A DNA stretch of 64,000 nucleotides from Sanguibacter suaedae (GTDB lineage: Bacteria; Actinomycetota; Actinomycetes; Actinomycetales; Cellulomonadaceae): the NCBI RefSeq assembly GCF_016342785.1, contig NZ_JAEINH010000006.1:124001-188000 (forward strand). The letters are read 5' to 3'. Position numbers and translations under genes: made by a program. The notes beneath the pieces are model-generated. The model was given only the letters and a program-made list of their open reading frames with translations, was not told the origin of the DNA and ran no database searches. Below, one piece after another: positions 27,331 to 35,059 of the stretch (the first letter of the stretch is position 1; each line of letters begins with the position of its first letter).

Positions 27331-28595
27331 GCCGCGACCTCCTTGGCGAGCCGGGACCCGGAACCCGGGGCAGGCAGACGGAACATCGACCGCACCAGGG
27401 GCGGTGCGGCGATGAGCAGGACGATGACGGCCTGGACGACGAGGACGATGTCGATGGGCGTGCCGCTCACGGTCTGCATGAGGGGCGAGCCGGCACGCAG
27501 CGCCCCGAAGAGGGTGGCCGCGAGGACCGTCCCGAGGGGCCTGGAGCGACCGAGGAGCGCGACGGTGATCGCGTCGAAGCCGATGGACCCGGCGACTCCC
27601 TCCTGCAGGACGCCCTCGGTCCCGAGGACCTGGGACACACCACCCAGACCTGCGAGGCCACCGGCGACGAGCATGACCCACACGTACACGGCCCTGACCG
27701 AGGTCCCGGCGGTCCGCGCGGCGTCCGCGTTCGCGCCGACGGCGCGGAACTTGAAGCCCCAGGTCGAACGCTCCATGAGCCACCACGTGCCGACGGCCGC
27801 AGCGAGCGCGAGGAGCCATCCGGCGTGGAGCCGGAAGCTGTCGCCCAGCAGCGGGACGAACATGGCCGATTCGTCGAGCATCGGCGAGATCGGGTTGTTG
27901 CTGCCCGGGCGCTTGAACGCCGTCGTCGAGAGCAGGTAGGACATGAGCAGCACGGCGATCGAGTTGAGCATGATCGTCACGATGACCTCGTTGGCCCCGA
28001 AGCGCGCCTTGAGCGCCCCGGCGATCCCCGCCCAGAGCGCACCTGCCATGAGACCACCGAGCACCGCGAGGGTCACGTGGAGGAGCGCCGGCAGCTGGAA
28101 CGCGAAGCCGACGTACGCCGACACCACCGCACCGAGGACGACCTGGCCCTGTGCACCGATGTTGAAGAGCCCGGACCGGAAGCCGATACCGAGTCCGAGA
28201 CCGGCGAAGATCAGCGGGACGGAGGCGGTGAGCGTCTCCGTGAGCGGACGGAACATCCGCTCGGTCGTCGAGGCCTGCGGGTCGAACACCGCGCCCCGGA
28301 ACAGCGAGGAGTACGCGCTCCACACCGCTTCCCAGACTGCGGTGAGGAAGTCGGAGGGCCGGGCGAACACGTACGAGGCGGTGCGCTGGACCTCGGGGTT
28401 CGCCGCTGCGATGAGCACTGCCGCGAGAGCGAGGGCGGCCAGGACCGCCAGGGTGACCACGGCGCCGGTCGACTCAGCGATGTCGCGGAGCAGCGTGCGA
28501 CCACGGTTCGGCTCCGCGGTACCGGACGGGTCCCGGGGCTCCGAGCCCTTGGTCGTCCCCGGTGCGGTGCTGGTTCCGGGCTGGCGGTCGGTCAC
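27327..28595 (-). CDS. Nucleoside ABC transporter permease (first)
   Basis: 422 residues: polar N-terminal tail of about 35 residues, then roughly nine to ten membrane segments with the signature FRSGLFNIGAQGQVVLGAVV and the coupling loop AVGANADAARTAGT. It pairs with the second permease to form the channel of a BmpA/NupNOPQ-type importer. The GTG start overlaps the ATPase stop by 4 bp. Confidence 0.92.
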   Translation of the reverse strand: MTDRQPGTSTAPGTTKGSEPRDPSGTAEPNRGRTLLRDIAESTGAVVTLAVLAALALAAVLIAAANPEVQRTASYVFARPSDFLTAVWEAVWSAYSSLFRGAVFDPQASTTERMFRPLTETLTASVPLIFAGLGLGIGFRSGLFNIGAQGQVVLGAVVSAYVGFAFQLPALLHVTLAVLGGLMAGALWAGIAGALKARFGANEVIVTIMLNSIAVLLMSYLLSTTAFKRPGSNNPISPMLDESAMFVPLLGDSFRLHAGWLLALAAAVGTWWLMERSTWGFKFRAVGANADAARTAGTSVRAVYVWVMLVAGGLAGLGGVSQVLGTEGVLQEGVAGSIGFDAITVALLGRSRPLGTVLAATLFGALRAGSPLMQTVSGTPIDIVLVVQAVIVLLIAAPPLVRSMFRLPAPGSGSRLAKEVAA

Positions 28596-30175
28596 GAGAG
28601 AACCTCCGGTGTGCCTGCGGGACGGCCGGCGTCCGCGGGGTGGGTCGGGTGCTTGGCCGCTTCGGTCTGCGCCGCGGCGAGAGGCAGGCCGGCCATCATC
28701 AGGCCGAGGACGTCGCGGGAGGTGCCTGCCGGGACCACGCCGATGATCTGGCCGCGGTACATGACGGCGATCCGGTCCGCGAGGTCGAGGACCTCGTCGA
28801 GCTCGGTCGAGACGATGATCACGGCGGTGCCGGCGTCGCGCTCGGCGACGATCCGCTTGTGGACGAACTCGATGGACCCGACGTCGAGCCCGCGGGTGGG
28901 CTGGGACGCGATGAAGAGCTCGAGCGGCCTGGACATCTCCCGGGCGAGGACCAGCTTCTGCTGGTTGCCCCCGGAGAGCTGGCTCCCGAGGTCCTGCGCC
29001 GAGCGGGCGCGGACGTCGAACTGCTCGATCTGGCGTTCGGCGTTCTCGGCGACGACCCGCCTGTCGATCATGGGCCCCTTGGCGAACGGGGCGCGGTCGT
29101 GGAGGTCGAGGATCAGGTTCTCCTCGATGGAGAACGAGGCGATGATCCCGTCCTTGCTGCGGTCCTCGGGGACGAACCCGACGCCGGCGTCGAGGACCTG
29201 TCGGATCGAACGCCCGACGAGCTCGGTCCCGCCGAGCCGGACCGAGCCGGTCGCGCGCGGCTGCATGCCCAGGATCGCCTCGGCGAGCTCCGTCTGGCCG
29301 TTCCCCTGGACCCCGGCGATCGCGAGGATCTCGCCGCCGGCGACGTCGAAGGACACGGAGTCGAGGGCCTTGGCACCGGCGGCGTTGGTCACCGCGAGGT
29401 CTCGGACCTGCAGGCGCACGTCCGAGGGCTTCGCCGGTGCCTTCTCGACGCCGAGGGAGACGCTGCGTCCGACCATGGCGGACGCGAGCTCCTTCTCGGA
29501 CGACTGCGGGCTGGCGGTGCCGACGACCTTGCCGCGGCGGATCACGGTGATCCGGTCGGCGACGGCACGGACCTCGCGGAGCTTGTGGGTGATGAAGACG
29601 ATCGAGGTGCCCGCTGCGCGGAGCTCCCTCATGATCTCGATGAGCTCGTCCGTCTCCTGCGGTGTGAGCACGGCGGTGGGCTCGTCGAGGATGAGGACCT
29701 GGGCGTCGCGGGAGAGCGCCTTGATGATCTCGACGCGCTGCTGTGCCCCGACCGGGAGGTCCTCGATCAGTGCGTCGGGGTCGATGTCGAACCCGAACCT
29801 CTCGGAGATCTCACGGACGCGAGCGCGTGCCACCTTGAGGTCGAGGATGCCGCCACCCTTGACCGGTTCGTGCCCGAGTGCGACGTTCTCGGCCACCGTG
29901 AAGACGGGCACGAGCATGAAGTGCTGGTGGACCATGCCGATGCCGGCGGCCATCGCGTCACCCGGGCCCGTGAACGTCCGGGGGACGTCGTCGACCAGGA
30001 TCTCGCCGTCGTCGGGATCGTAGAACCCGTAGAGCACGTTCATGAGCGTGCTCTTGCCGGCTCCGTTCTCCCCGAGCAGGGCGTGGATCTCCCCCTCCTC
30101 GACGACGAGGTCGATGTGGTCGTTGGCGACCAGCGAACCGAAGATCTTGGTGATCCCCCGCAGCTCCAGCTTCAT
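28592..30175 (-). CDS. Nucleoside ABC transporter ATP-binding protein with two ABC domains
   Basis: 527 residues carrying two nucleotide-binding domains in tandem, as in ribose and BMP-family importers. The first has Walker A LGENGAGKSTLM, signature PVGAQQRVEI and Walker B VLILDEPTAVL. The second has a degenerate Walker A (AGVQGNGQTEL) with a good signature (SQLSGGNQQKLVLA) and ASQPTRGLDV in place of the usual Walker B end. It is separated from the binding-protein gene by 122 bp containing a strong hairpin, which probably sets the expression ratio. Confidence 0.94.
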   Translation of the reverse strand: MKLELRGITKIFGSLVANDHIDLVVEEGEIHALLGENGAGKSTLMNVLYGFYDPDDGEILVDDVPRTFTGPGDAMAAGIGMVHQHFMLVPVFTVAENVALGHEPVKGGGILDLKVARARVREISERFGFDIDPDALIEDLPVGAQQRVEIIKALSRDAQVLILDEPTAVLTPQETDELIEIMRELRAAGTSIVFITHKLREVRAVADRITVIRRGKVVGTASPQSSEKELASAMVGRSVSLGVEKAPAKPSDVRLQVRDLAVTNAAGAKALDSVSFDVAGGEILAIAGVQGNGQTELAEAILGMQPRATGSVRLGGTELVGRSIRQVLDAGVGFVPEDRSKDGIIASFSIEENLILDLHDRAPFAKGPMIDRRVVAENAERQIEQFDVRARSAQDLGSQLSGGNQQKLVLAREMSRPLELFIASQPTRGLDVGSIEFVHKRIVAERDAGTAVIIVSTELDEVLDLADRIAVMYRGQIIGVVPAGTSRDVLGLMMAGLPLAAAQTEAAKHPTHPADAGRPAGTPEVLS

Positions 30176-30252
30176 CCCGGTGTGCCCTTCAGGTCGGGTG
30201 GGGCGGACATGGTGCGCCGATCAGCACGGCCGGGCCGTCGGCGGAGACAGAG

Positions 30253-30287
30253 CAGGTGGCCCCGGGCGGAGCGCCCGGGGCCACCTG
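30253..30287 (-). terminator. Intercistronic hairpin between binding-protein and ATPase genes
   Basis: Perfect 16-bp inverted repeat CAGGTGGCCCCGGGCG/CGCCCGGGGCCACCTG with a 3-nt loop, about 10 nt after the lipoprotein stop. It is likely a partial terminator or an RNA 3' stabiliser, since the downstream transporter genes have no clear promoter of their own. Confidence 0.7.
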
Positions 30288-30297
30288 AGTGGGTCGG

Positions 30298-31374
30298 TCA
30301 GTCGACCGAGATCGAGCTCGGCGACTCGACGACGAGCTCGCCGTCGACGATCTGCTGCTTGAGCGTGTCGATCTCCTCGAGCAGGTCCTCGGGGACCGAC
30401 TCGTCGCGCACCTCGGCGAGGCCGATGCCCTCGTTCGCGAGGGTGCCGACGTAGGCGTCGGAGTTGAACGCCGTACCGGTGGACGCGTAGAGGACGTCGA
30501 AGACGGCCTGCTCCATGCCCTTGAGCACGGAGGTGGGGATGATGTCCTGGTACTCGGGGTACATGTCGTACCCGTCGGCGTCGACCCAGATGACCTTCAC
30601 GCCGTCGTTCTGCGACGCGGCGGAGAGGCTGCCCTCACCGACCGGCCCGGCGACCGGGAGGATGACGTCCGCACCGGCGGCGATGAAGTTGTTGGTGCTG
30701 ATGACGCCCTGACCCTTGTCGTCGAACGTGTCGGTGAACTCGCCGTCCTGGGTTTCCTTGTTCCAGCCGAGCGCCTTGACGTCGGTGCCGTGGTCCTCGT
30801 TGTACTTGGCGACGCCGTCGACGAAGCCGTCCATGAAGATCGTGACGGACGGGATCGGGAACCCGCCGTAGGTGGCCACGGTGCCCGTCTCGGTGATCCC
30901 GGCAGCGAGGTACCCGGCGAGGTAGGCGGCCTCGTGGGTGTTGAAGAGGATCGGCTTGACGTTCTCCCGCGCGGGGTCGACGGTCGAGTCGATGAGGGCG
31001 AACTTCTGGTCGGGGTTGCCCTCGGCCGCCGCCGCGGTGGCGTCCGCGAGGTTGAAGCCGACCGTGATGATGAGGTCGCAGTCGTTCTGCATCATCGAGT
31101 CGAGGTTGCCGTTGTACTGGCCTGCGTCCGTGGACTCCGCCTCGGCCTTCTTGATGCCGAGCTCCTCCACCGCGCGCTCGAGGCCGGCGTAGCTCGACTC
31201 GTTGAACGAACCGTCGTCGAAGCCGCCGGCATCCGACACCATGCAGCCGGTGAAGTCGGCGGCAGCCGTGGTGGACGTGGCGGAACCGGTGGCTTCCTCC
31301 GGGGCGTCGCCACATGCGGCCAGGGCCAGGGCGGCGGCGGCGCTCAACGCCGCGATCTGAGCAACTCTCTTCAC
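30298..31374 (-). CDS. BMP-family nucleoside-binding lipoprotein
   Basis: 358-residue substrate-binding protein of the basic membrane protein (BmpA/PnrA/Med) family. The signal peptide VKRVAQIAALSAAAALALAAC ends in a lipobox with Cys at about residue 21, so it is anchored to the membrane surface. Family motifs include GGFDDGSFNES near the N-terminus, DLIITVGFNLADA, and FNTHEAAYLAGYLAA. The operon's cdd and deoA genes support nucleosides as ligands. The GTG start has GGAG 6 nt upstream. Inverted repeats and a TAAGGT -10 lie in the leader. Confidence 0.93.
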   Translation of the reverse strand: MKRVAQIAALSAAAALALAACGDAPEEATGSATSTTAAADFTGCMVSDAGGFDDGSFNESSYAGLERAVEELGIKKAEAESTDAGQYNGNLDSMMQNDCDLIITVGFNLADATAAAAEGNPDQKFALIDSTVDPARENVKPILFNTHEAAYLAGYLAAGITETGTVATYGGFPIPSVTIFMDGFVDGVAKYNEDHGTDVKALGWNKETQDGEFTDTFDDKGQGVISTNNFIAAGADVILPVAGPVGEGSLSAASQNDGVKVIWVDADGYDMYPEYQDIIPTSVLKGMEQAVFDVLYASTGTAFNSDAYVGTLANEGIGLAEVRDESVPEDLLEEIDTLKQQIVDGELVVESPSSISVD

Positions 31375-31484
31375 TGCAACTCCAGGTGAACTTGTCTGAT
31401 GGAGCCACCCCGGGGAAGACCCGAACAGACGAGCGGCTCTGCTTCGCGTGTTCCCTTGGGTCCGGGGTGACCCTTGTCCACCGA

Positions 31485-31490
31485 ACCTTA
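31485..31490 (-). promoter_or_regulatory. Putative -10 of the nucleoside-importer operon
   Basis: TAAGGT on the minus strand, about 110 bp before the lipoprotein start. No convincing -35 is visible, which fits activator dependence or a different sigma factor. Confidence 0.4.
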
Positions 31491-31512
31491 CGGCCGTCGC
31501 GGCGGACATCGC

Positions 31513-31545
31513 GTTACCGAGGGGTAACCAACGCTCTTCGTTACC
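31513..31545 (-). repeat. GTTACC inverted/direct repeats upstream of the nucleoside-importer operon
   Basis: GTTACC-gagg-GGTAAC (31513-31528) is a perfect inverted repeat. A third half-site GTTACC follows at 31540-31545. The cluster ends about 23 bp upstream of the putative -10, a typical regulator-binding position. Confidence 0.5.
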
Positions 31546-31567
31546 AAAGCGCAAACTCCGTCTGACG

Positions 31568-31611
31568 GGCGGACCCGGGCGTCCCAGCCCTCGGACTTTC
31601 GGGGGTCCGCC
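31568..31611 (-). terminator. Possible terminator or hairpin upstream of importer promoter
   Basis: 9-bp inverted repeat GGCGGACCC/GGGTCCGCC with a 26-nt loop, just after the M20 hydrolase stop. The long loop makes it weak. Confidence 0.3.
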
Positions 31612-31625
31612 TCACCCTCGGGCGG

Positions 31626-32819
31626 TCATCGCCCCGTCGCGGCCGTGCGCGACAACAGCATCACACCCGCGTGGATGGCGCGCTCGTCGACCCGGAGGTC
31701 GCCCTGGTGGATGTCATAGGTGTGGCCGCCGGGGGTCCGGGTCCCGAGCCGAGCCATCGCCCCCGGCACCTTCGTCAGGTACCACGCGAAGTCCTCACCC
31801 CCGAGGGACTGCTCGGTGAGGACCACCGAGCCCTCCCCCAGGACGTCGCGGGCAGCCGCCTCGAGCACCCCCGTGCACATCGCGTCGTTCTCCACGGGCG
31901 GCACGCCACGCTGGTGGTGCACCTCGACCTCCACCCCGTAGGGCTCGAGGACCTGCGTCACGGCGTCGTGCAGGACCTGCGCGGCGTGCTCCCACGCTCG
32001 CACGTCGAGGCACCGCAGCGTGCCCCGGACCGTGCCGGTCGTCGGGATCGCGTTGTGCGCCTCCCCCGCACGCACGGCGCCCCAGGTGAGGTTCACCCCG
32101 GACCGGGGATCGAGGCGCCTGCCGAGGACCGCGGGGACCTGCGTGATGACCTGGCCGAGCGCGTACACCACGTCGCCCGTGAGGTGCGGGCGAGAGGTGT
32201 GGCCGCCAGCCGACGTCACCGTGACCGTGACCTCGTCCGAGGCCGACGTGATGGGACCGATCCGCGTCCCGACCGTGCCGACGTCGACCTTCGGGTCGCA
32301 GTGCAGCGCGTAGATCTCCCCGACACCGTCGAGCGCACCCTGGTCGAGGACGTCGAGCGCACCGCCGGGCTGGACCTCCTCGGCCGGCTGGAACAACAGC
32401 CGGACCGGACGTGTGAGCTCCCCCGCGGCATGGAGCTCGCCCAGGACGAGCCCGACCCCGAGCACGATCGCGGTGTGGACGTCGTGCCCGCAGGCGTGGG
32501 CGACCCCGCGGACGGTCGACGCGAAGTCGAGACCCGACGTCTCCGCGAGCGGCAGCGCGTCGATGTCGGCTCGCACGGCAATGCGCCGCTGCCCCGTGAA
32601 CGCGGCGCTGGGACCGATGTCGCACACGAGCCCCGACCCGGTCAGCAGCCTCGGCTCGAGACCCGCCCTGCGCAACCGGTCCGCGACGACGGCCGTCGTC
32701 CTGGTCTCCGTCCGGGCGATCTCGGGGTGCGCGTGGATGTCCCTGCGGATCTCGACGAGCTCCTCGCGGAAGCTCTCGGCGAGGGCGGCGATTCGGTCGG
32801 CGGTTGCGAAGTGGCTCAC
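31626..32819 (-). CDS. M20 family amidohydrolase/metallopeptidase
   Basis: 397 residues of the M20D (IAA-amino acid hydrolase/HipO) group: EIRRDIHAHPEIARTE, metal-binding HACGHDVHTAIVLG with the bridging Cys-x-His, and a late SLGGEDFAWYL. It hydrolyses N-acyl amino acids or related amides in the cytoplasm; the substrate is unknown. The GTG start has TAGCCT (32826-32831) ending 6 nt upstream (leaderless). It follows manC by 32 bp. Confidence 0.9.
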   Translation of the reverse strand: MSHFATADRIAALAESFREELVEIRRDIHAHPEIARTETRTTAVVADRLRRAGLEPRLLTGSGLVCDIGPSAAFTGQRRIAVRADIDALPLAETSGLDFASTVRGVAHACGHDVHTAIVLGVGLVLGELHAAGELTRPVRLLFQPAEEVQPGGALDVLDQGALDGVGEIYALHCDPKVDVGTVGTRIGPITSASDEVTVTVTSAGGHTSRPHLTGDVVYALGQVITQVPAVLGRRLDPRSGVNLTWGAVRAGEAHNAIPTTGTVRGTLRCLDVRAWEHAAQVLHDAVTQVLEPYGVEVEVHHQRGVPPVENDAMCTGVLEAAARDVLGEGSVVLTEQSLGGEDFAWYLTKVPGAMARLGTRTPGGHTYDIHQGDLRVDERAIHAGVMLLSRTAATGR

Positions 32820-32851
32820 CGTCCGAGGCTATCGCGGACGGGCCCGCCCCC

Positions 32852-33976
32852 TCAGAGGAGCTCGTCCCGGCCGCGGTCCCGCAGCTCCGTGACCATGTCC
32901 TTCACCTGCTGCGCCCGGGCGCGCGTGGTCACCAGGAGCGCGTCGGGCGTGTCCACGACGACCACGTCGTCGAGCCCGAGGATGGTCACCACCCGCCCAG
33001 CCGCCGGCACGACGACGGACCCTGCGCTCTGCACCCGGACGACGTCGCCCGCGTCGCCGAGGACCTTGGACCCCGACTGGTCGTCCGCGGGCAGGAGCGC
33101 GGCGAGGGAGTTGAAGTCGCCGACGTCGTCCCAGCCGAAGTTCCCGGGCACCATGACGACGCCGCCCGCGTCGGCGACGGGTTCCGCGACCGCGTGGTCG
33201 ATGGCCACCTTCTCTAGGCCGGGCCAGACCCGCGCCACGACGGCGTCGCGGTCCGGGGTGTCCCAGGCCCGGGCGATCTCCCGCAGGCCGTCGTGCAGGG
33301 CCGGGCGCTGCCTGGCGAGGTGCCCGAGGACGACCGAGGTCCGGGTGATGAACATCCCGGCGTTCCAGCGGTACTCCCCCGTGGCGAGGTACCGCTGCGC
33401 GGTCGTCGCGTCCGGCTTCTCCGTGAAGCCCAGGACGTGGCGTGCGCTCGGCGCCCCGTCGAGACCGAGCGTCTCGCCGCCGTGGATGTAGCCGAAGGCG
33501 GTCGACGGGCGCGACGCGGCGATGCCGATGGTCACGACGTGTCCCTCGCGCGCGGCGGCCACCCCCTCGCGCACGGCCTGCTCGAACGACGGGCGCCCGG
33601 TGATGACCTGGTCCGCGGCGAAGGACCCGAGCACGACGTCACCGTGACGCGCCTCGAGGACCGCGGCGGCGAGACCGATCGCCGCCATGGAGTCCCGCGG
33701 CGACGGCTCGGTGAGCAGGTTGGCCGCGTCGAGGCCGGGAAGCTGCTCGCTGATCGCCGCGGCGTGCGCGGCGCCGGTCACCACGACGATTCCCGCCGCG
33801 CCGGACAGGGGCTCGACCCGGTCGGCCGTCGCCTGGATGAGCGAGCGCCCGGAACCGGTGAGATCGTGGAGGAACTTCGGGGCACCGGCACGCGAGAGCG
33901 GCCACAGCCTCGTCCCCGCCCCACCGGCGGGGATCACGGCGTAGAAGTCGGGAACGGTCGTCTCGGAGGTCGGCAT
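32852..33976 (-). CDS. manC: Mannose-1-phosphate guanylyltransferase
   Basis: 374 residues: nucleotide-binding IPAGGAGTRLWPLSRAG, FTEKPDATTAQRYL and WNAGMFI, all typical of GDP-mannose pyrophosphorylases. It supplies GDP-mannose for cell-wall glycans and glycolipids. The isomerase domain seen in bifunctional ManC/AlgA is absent. TATGCT (33983-33988) ends 6 nt before the ATG (leaderless). The CRP/GlxR-like site at 34002-34017 lies just upstream of this promoter as well as of sdhC. Confidence 0.93.
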   Translation of the reverse strand: MPTSETTVPDFYAVIPAGGAGTRLWPLSRAGAPKFLHDLTGSGRSLIQATADRVEPLSGAAGIVVVTGAAHAAAISEQLPGLDAANLLTEPSPRDSMAAIGLAAAVLEARHGDVVLGSFAADQVITGRPSFEQAVREGVAAAREGHVVTIGIAASRPSTAFGYIHGGETLGLDGAPSARHVLGFTEKPDATTAQRYLATGEYRWNAGMFITRTSVVLGHLARQRPALHDGLREIARAWDTPDRDAVVARVWPGLEKVAIDHAVAEPVADAGGVVMVPGNFGWDDVGDFNSLAALLPADDQSGSKVLGDAGDVVRVQSAGSVVVPAAGRVVTILGLDDVVVVDTPDALLVTTRARAQQVKDMVTELRDRGRDELL

Positions 33977-34001
33977 GCACCGAGCATAATCACCTGCGAC
34001 G

Positions 34002-34017
34002 TGTGCATTACGTCACA
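34002..34017 (+). promoter_or_regulatory. CRP/GlxR-like site upstream of sdhCDAB and manC
   Basis: TGTGC-ATTACG-TCACA: one mismatch to TGTGA-N6-TCACA, with the central TA of the GlxR consensus present. It lies in the 206-bp divergent gap, about 166 bp before sdhC and 26 bp before manC. Confidence 0.6.
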
Positions 34018-34072
34018 AAACGAGGACGTTCTCCGTGCCCGGTGCCGCCCAGGTCTCGAGCATCACAGAACA

Positions 34073-34086
34073 TTCACTACAGTGAA
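34073..34086 (+). repeat. 14-bp perfect palindrome in the sdh leader
   Basis: TTCACTACAGTGAA, AT-rich against its surroundings and overlapping TACAGT (34078-34083), which could be the sdh -10 box. Candidate operator or promoter core. Confidence 0.5.
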
Positions 34087-34182
34087 GAAGTCAGAAGGAC
34101 CTGGCCGTCGACGCCCAGGAACACCACGGGAGCACCGGACTCGCCAGTTCCGCCCCCCTGAACCCGCCACAGGAGGCGCCCA

Positions 34183-34563
34183 GTGCCCAGTGCACCTGCT
34201 GGCACGTTGTACCGCGGCCGCGAAGGCATGTGGTCCTGGGTCGCGCATCGCGTGACCGGCGTGCTGATCTTCTTCTTCCTGCTCGTCCACGTGCTCGACA
34301 CGGCTCTCGTCCGCGTCTCACCCGAGGCGTACAACGCGGTGATCGCCACCTACCAGACGCCCGTCATGGGCCTCGGCGAGGCAGGGCTCGTCGCAGCGAT
34401 CGTCTTCCACGCCTTCAACGGTATCCGCATCATCCTGGTCGACTTCTGGGCCAAGGGTCCCAGGTACCAGCGCGTGATGCTGTGGGTCGTCCTCGGCCTC
34501 TTCGTCGTCACCATGGCCGGGTTCCTGCCCCGTCACCTCATGCACGTCTTCGGGGGGAACTGA
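34183..34563 (+). CDS. sdhC: Succinate dehydrogenase cytochrome b556 subunit
   Basis: 126-residue membrane anchor with three helices and the conserved [15 protein letters not shown] and [12 protein letters not shown] segments (heme/quinone region histidines). It passes electrons from SdhB to menaquinone. The GTG start has GGAGG 7 nt upstream; an upstream open frame was not used. First gene of sdhCDAB; its stop overlaps the sdhD ATG. Confidence 0.92.
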   Translation: MPSAPAGTLYRGREGMWSWVAHRVTGVLIFFFLLVHVLDTALVRVSPEAYNAVIATYQTPVMGLGEAGLVAAIVFHAFNGIRIILVDFWAKGPRYQRVMLWVVLGLFVVTMAGFLPRHLMHVFGGN

Positions 34564-35015
34564 TGACCACCTCGCCCGCCATCGCGAACCCGCGCGACAC
34601 GTACAAGCGCCAGAAGTCCACGCGCTCGAACTTCGAGCTCTACGGCTGGGTCTTCATGCGCGCGTCCGGCGTGATCCTGCTCGTCCTCATCTTCGGCCAC
34701 CTGTTCGTCAACCTCATGGTCGGCGAAGGGGTCAACGCCATCGACTTCGCCTTCGTCGGCGGCAAGTGGACGTCCCCGTTCTGGCAGACCTGGGACCTGG
34801 TCATGCTCTGGCTCGCGATGATCCACGGCACCAACGGCGTGCGGACCATCATCAACGACTACGCCGAGCGCGACCTCACGCGGCTGTGGCTCAAGATCGC
34901 CCTCTACACGGCGTTCGTCGTCGTCACCGTCCTCGGCACGCTCGTGATCTTCACGTTCTCGCCGTGCCCCGTCGACGCCCCCGCGGAGCTCCTCCCGAGC
35001 GTCTGCACGGCCTGA
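34563..35015 (+). CDS. sdhD: Succinate dehydrogenase hydrophobic membrane anchor
   Basis: 150 residues with three membrane helices. It contains [14 protein letters not shown] (candidate heme-ligand His) and [16 protein letters not shown], the paired histidine region. The ATG overlaps the sdhC stop by one base. Confidence 0.92.
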   Translation: MTTSPAIANPRDTYKRQKSTRSNFELYGWVFMRASGVILLVLIFGHLFVNLMVGEGVNAIDFAFVGGKWTSPFWQTWDLVMLWLAMIHGTNGVRTIINDYAERDLTRLWLKIALYTAFVVVTVLGTLVIFTFSPCPVDAPAELLPSVCTA

Positions 35016-35059
35016 CCCACCCTCCCCCACTCTTCTCGCCTCAGGAGGCATCGACCCCG

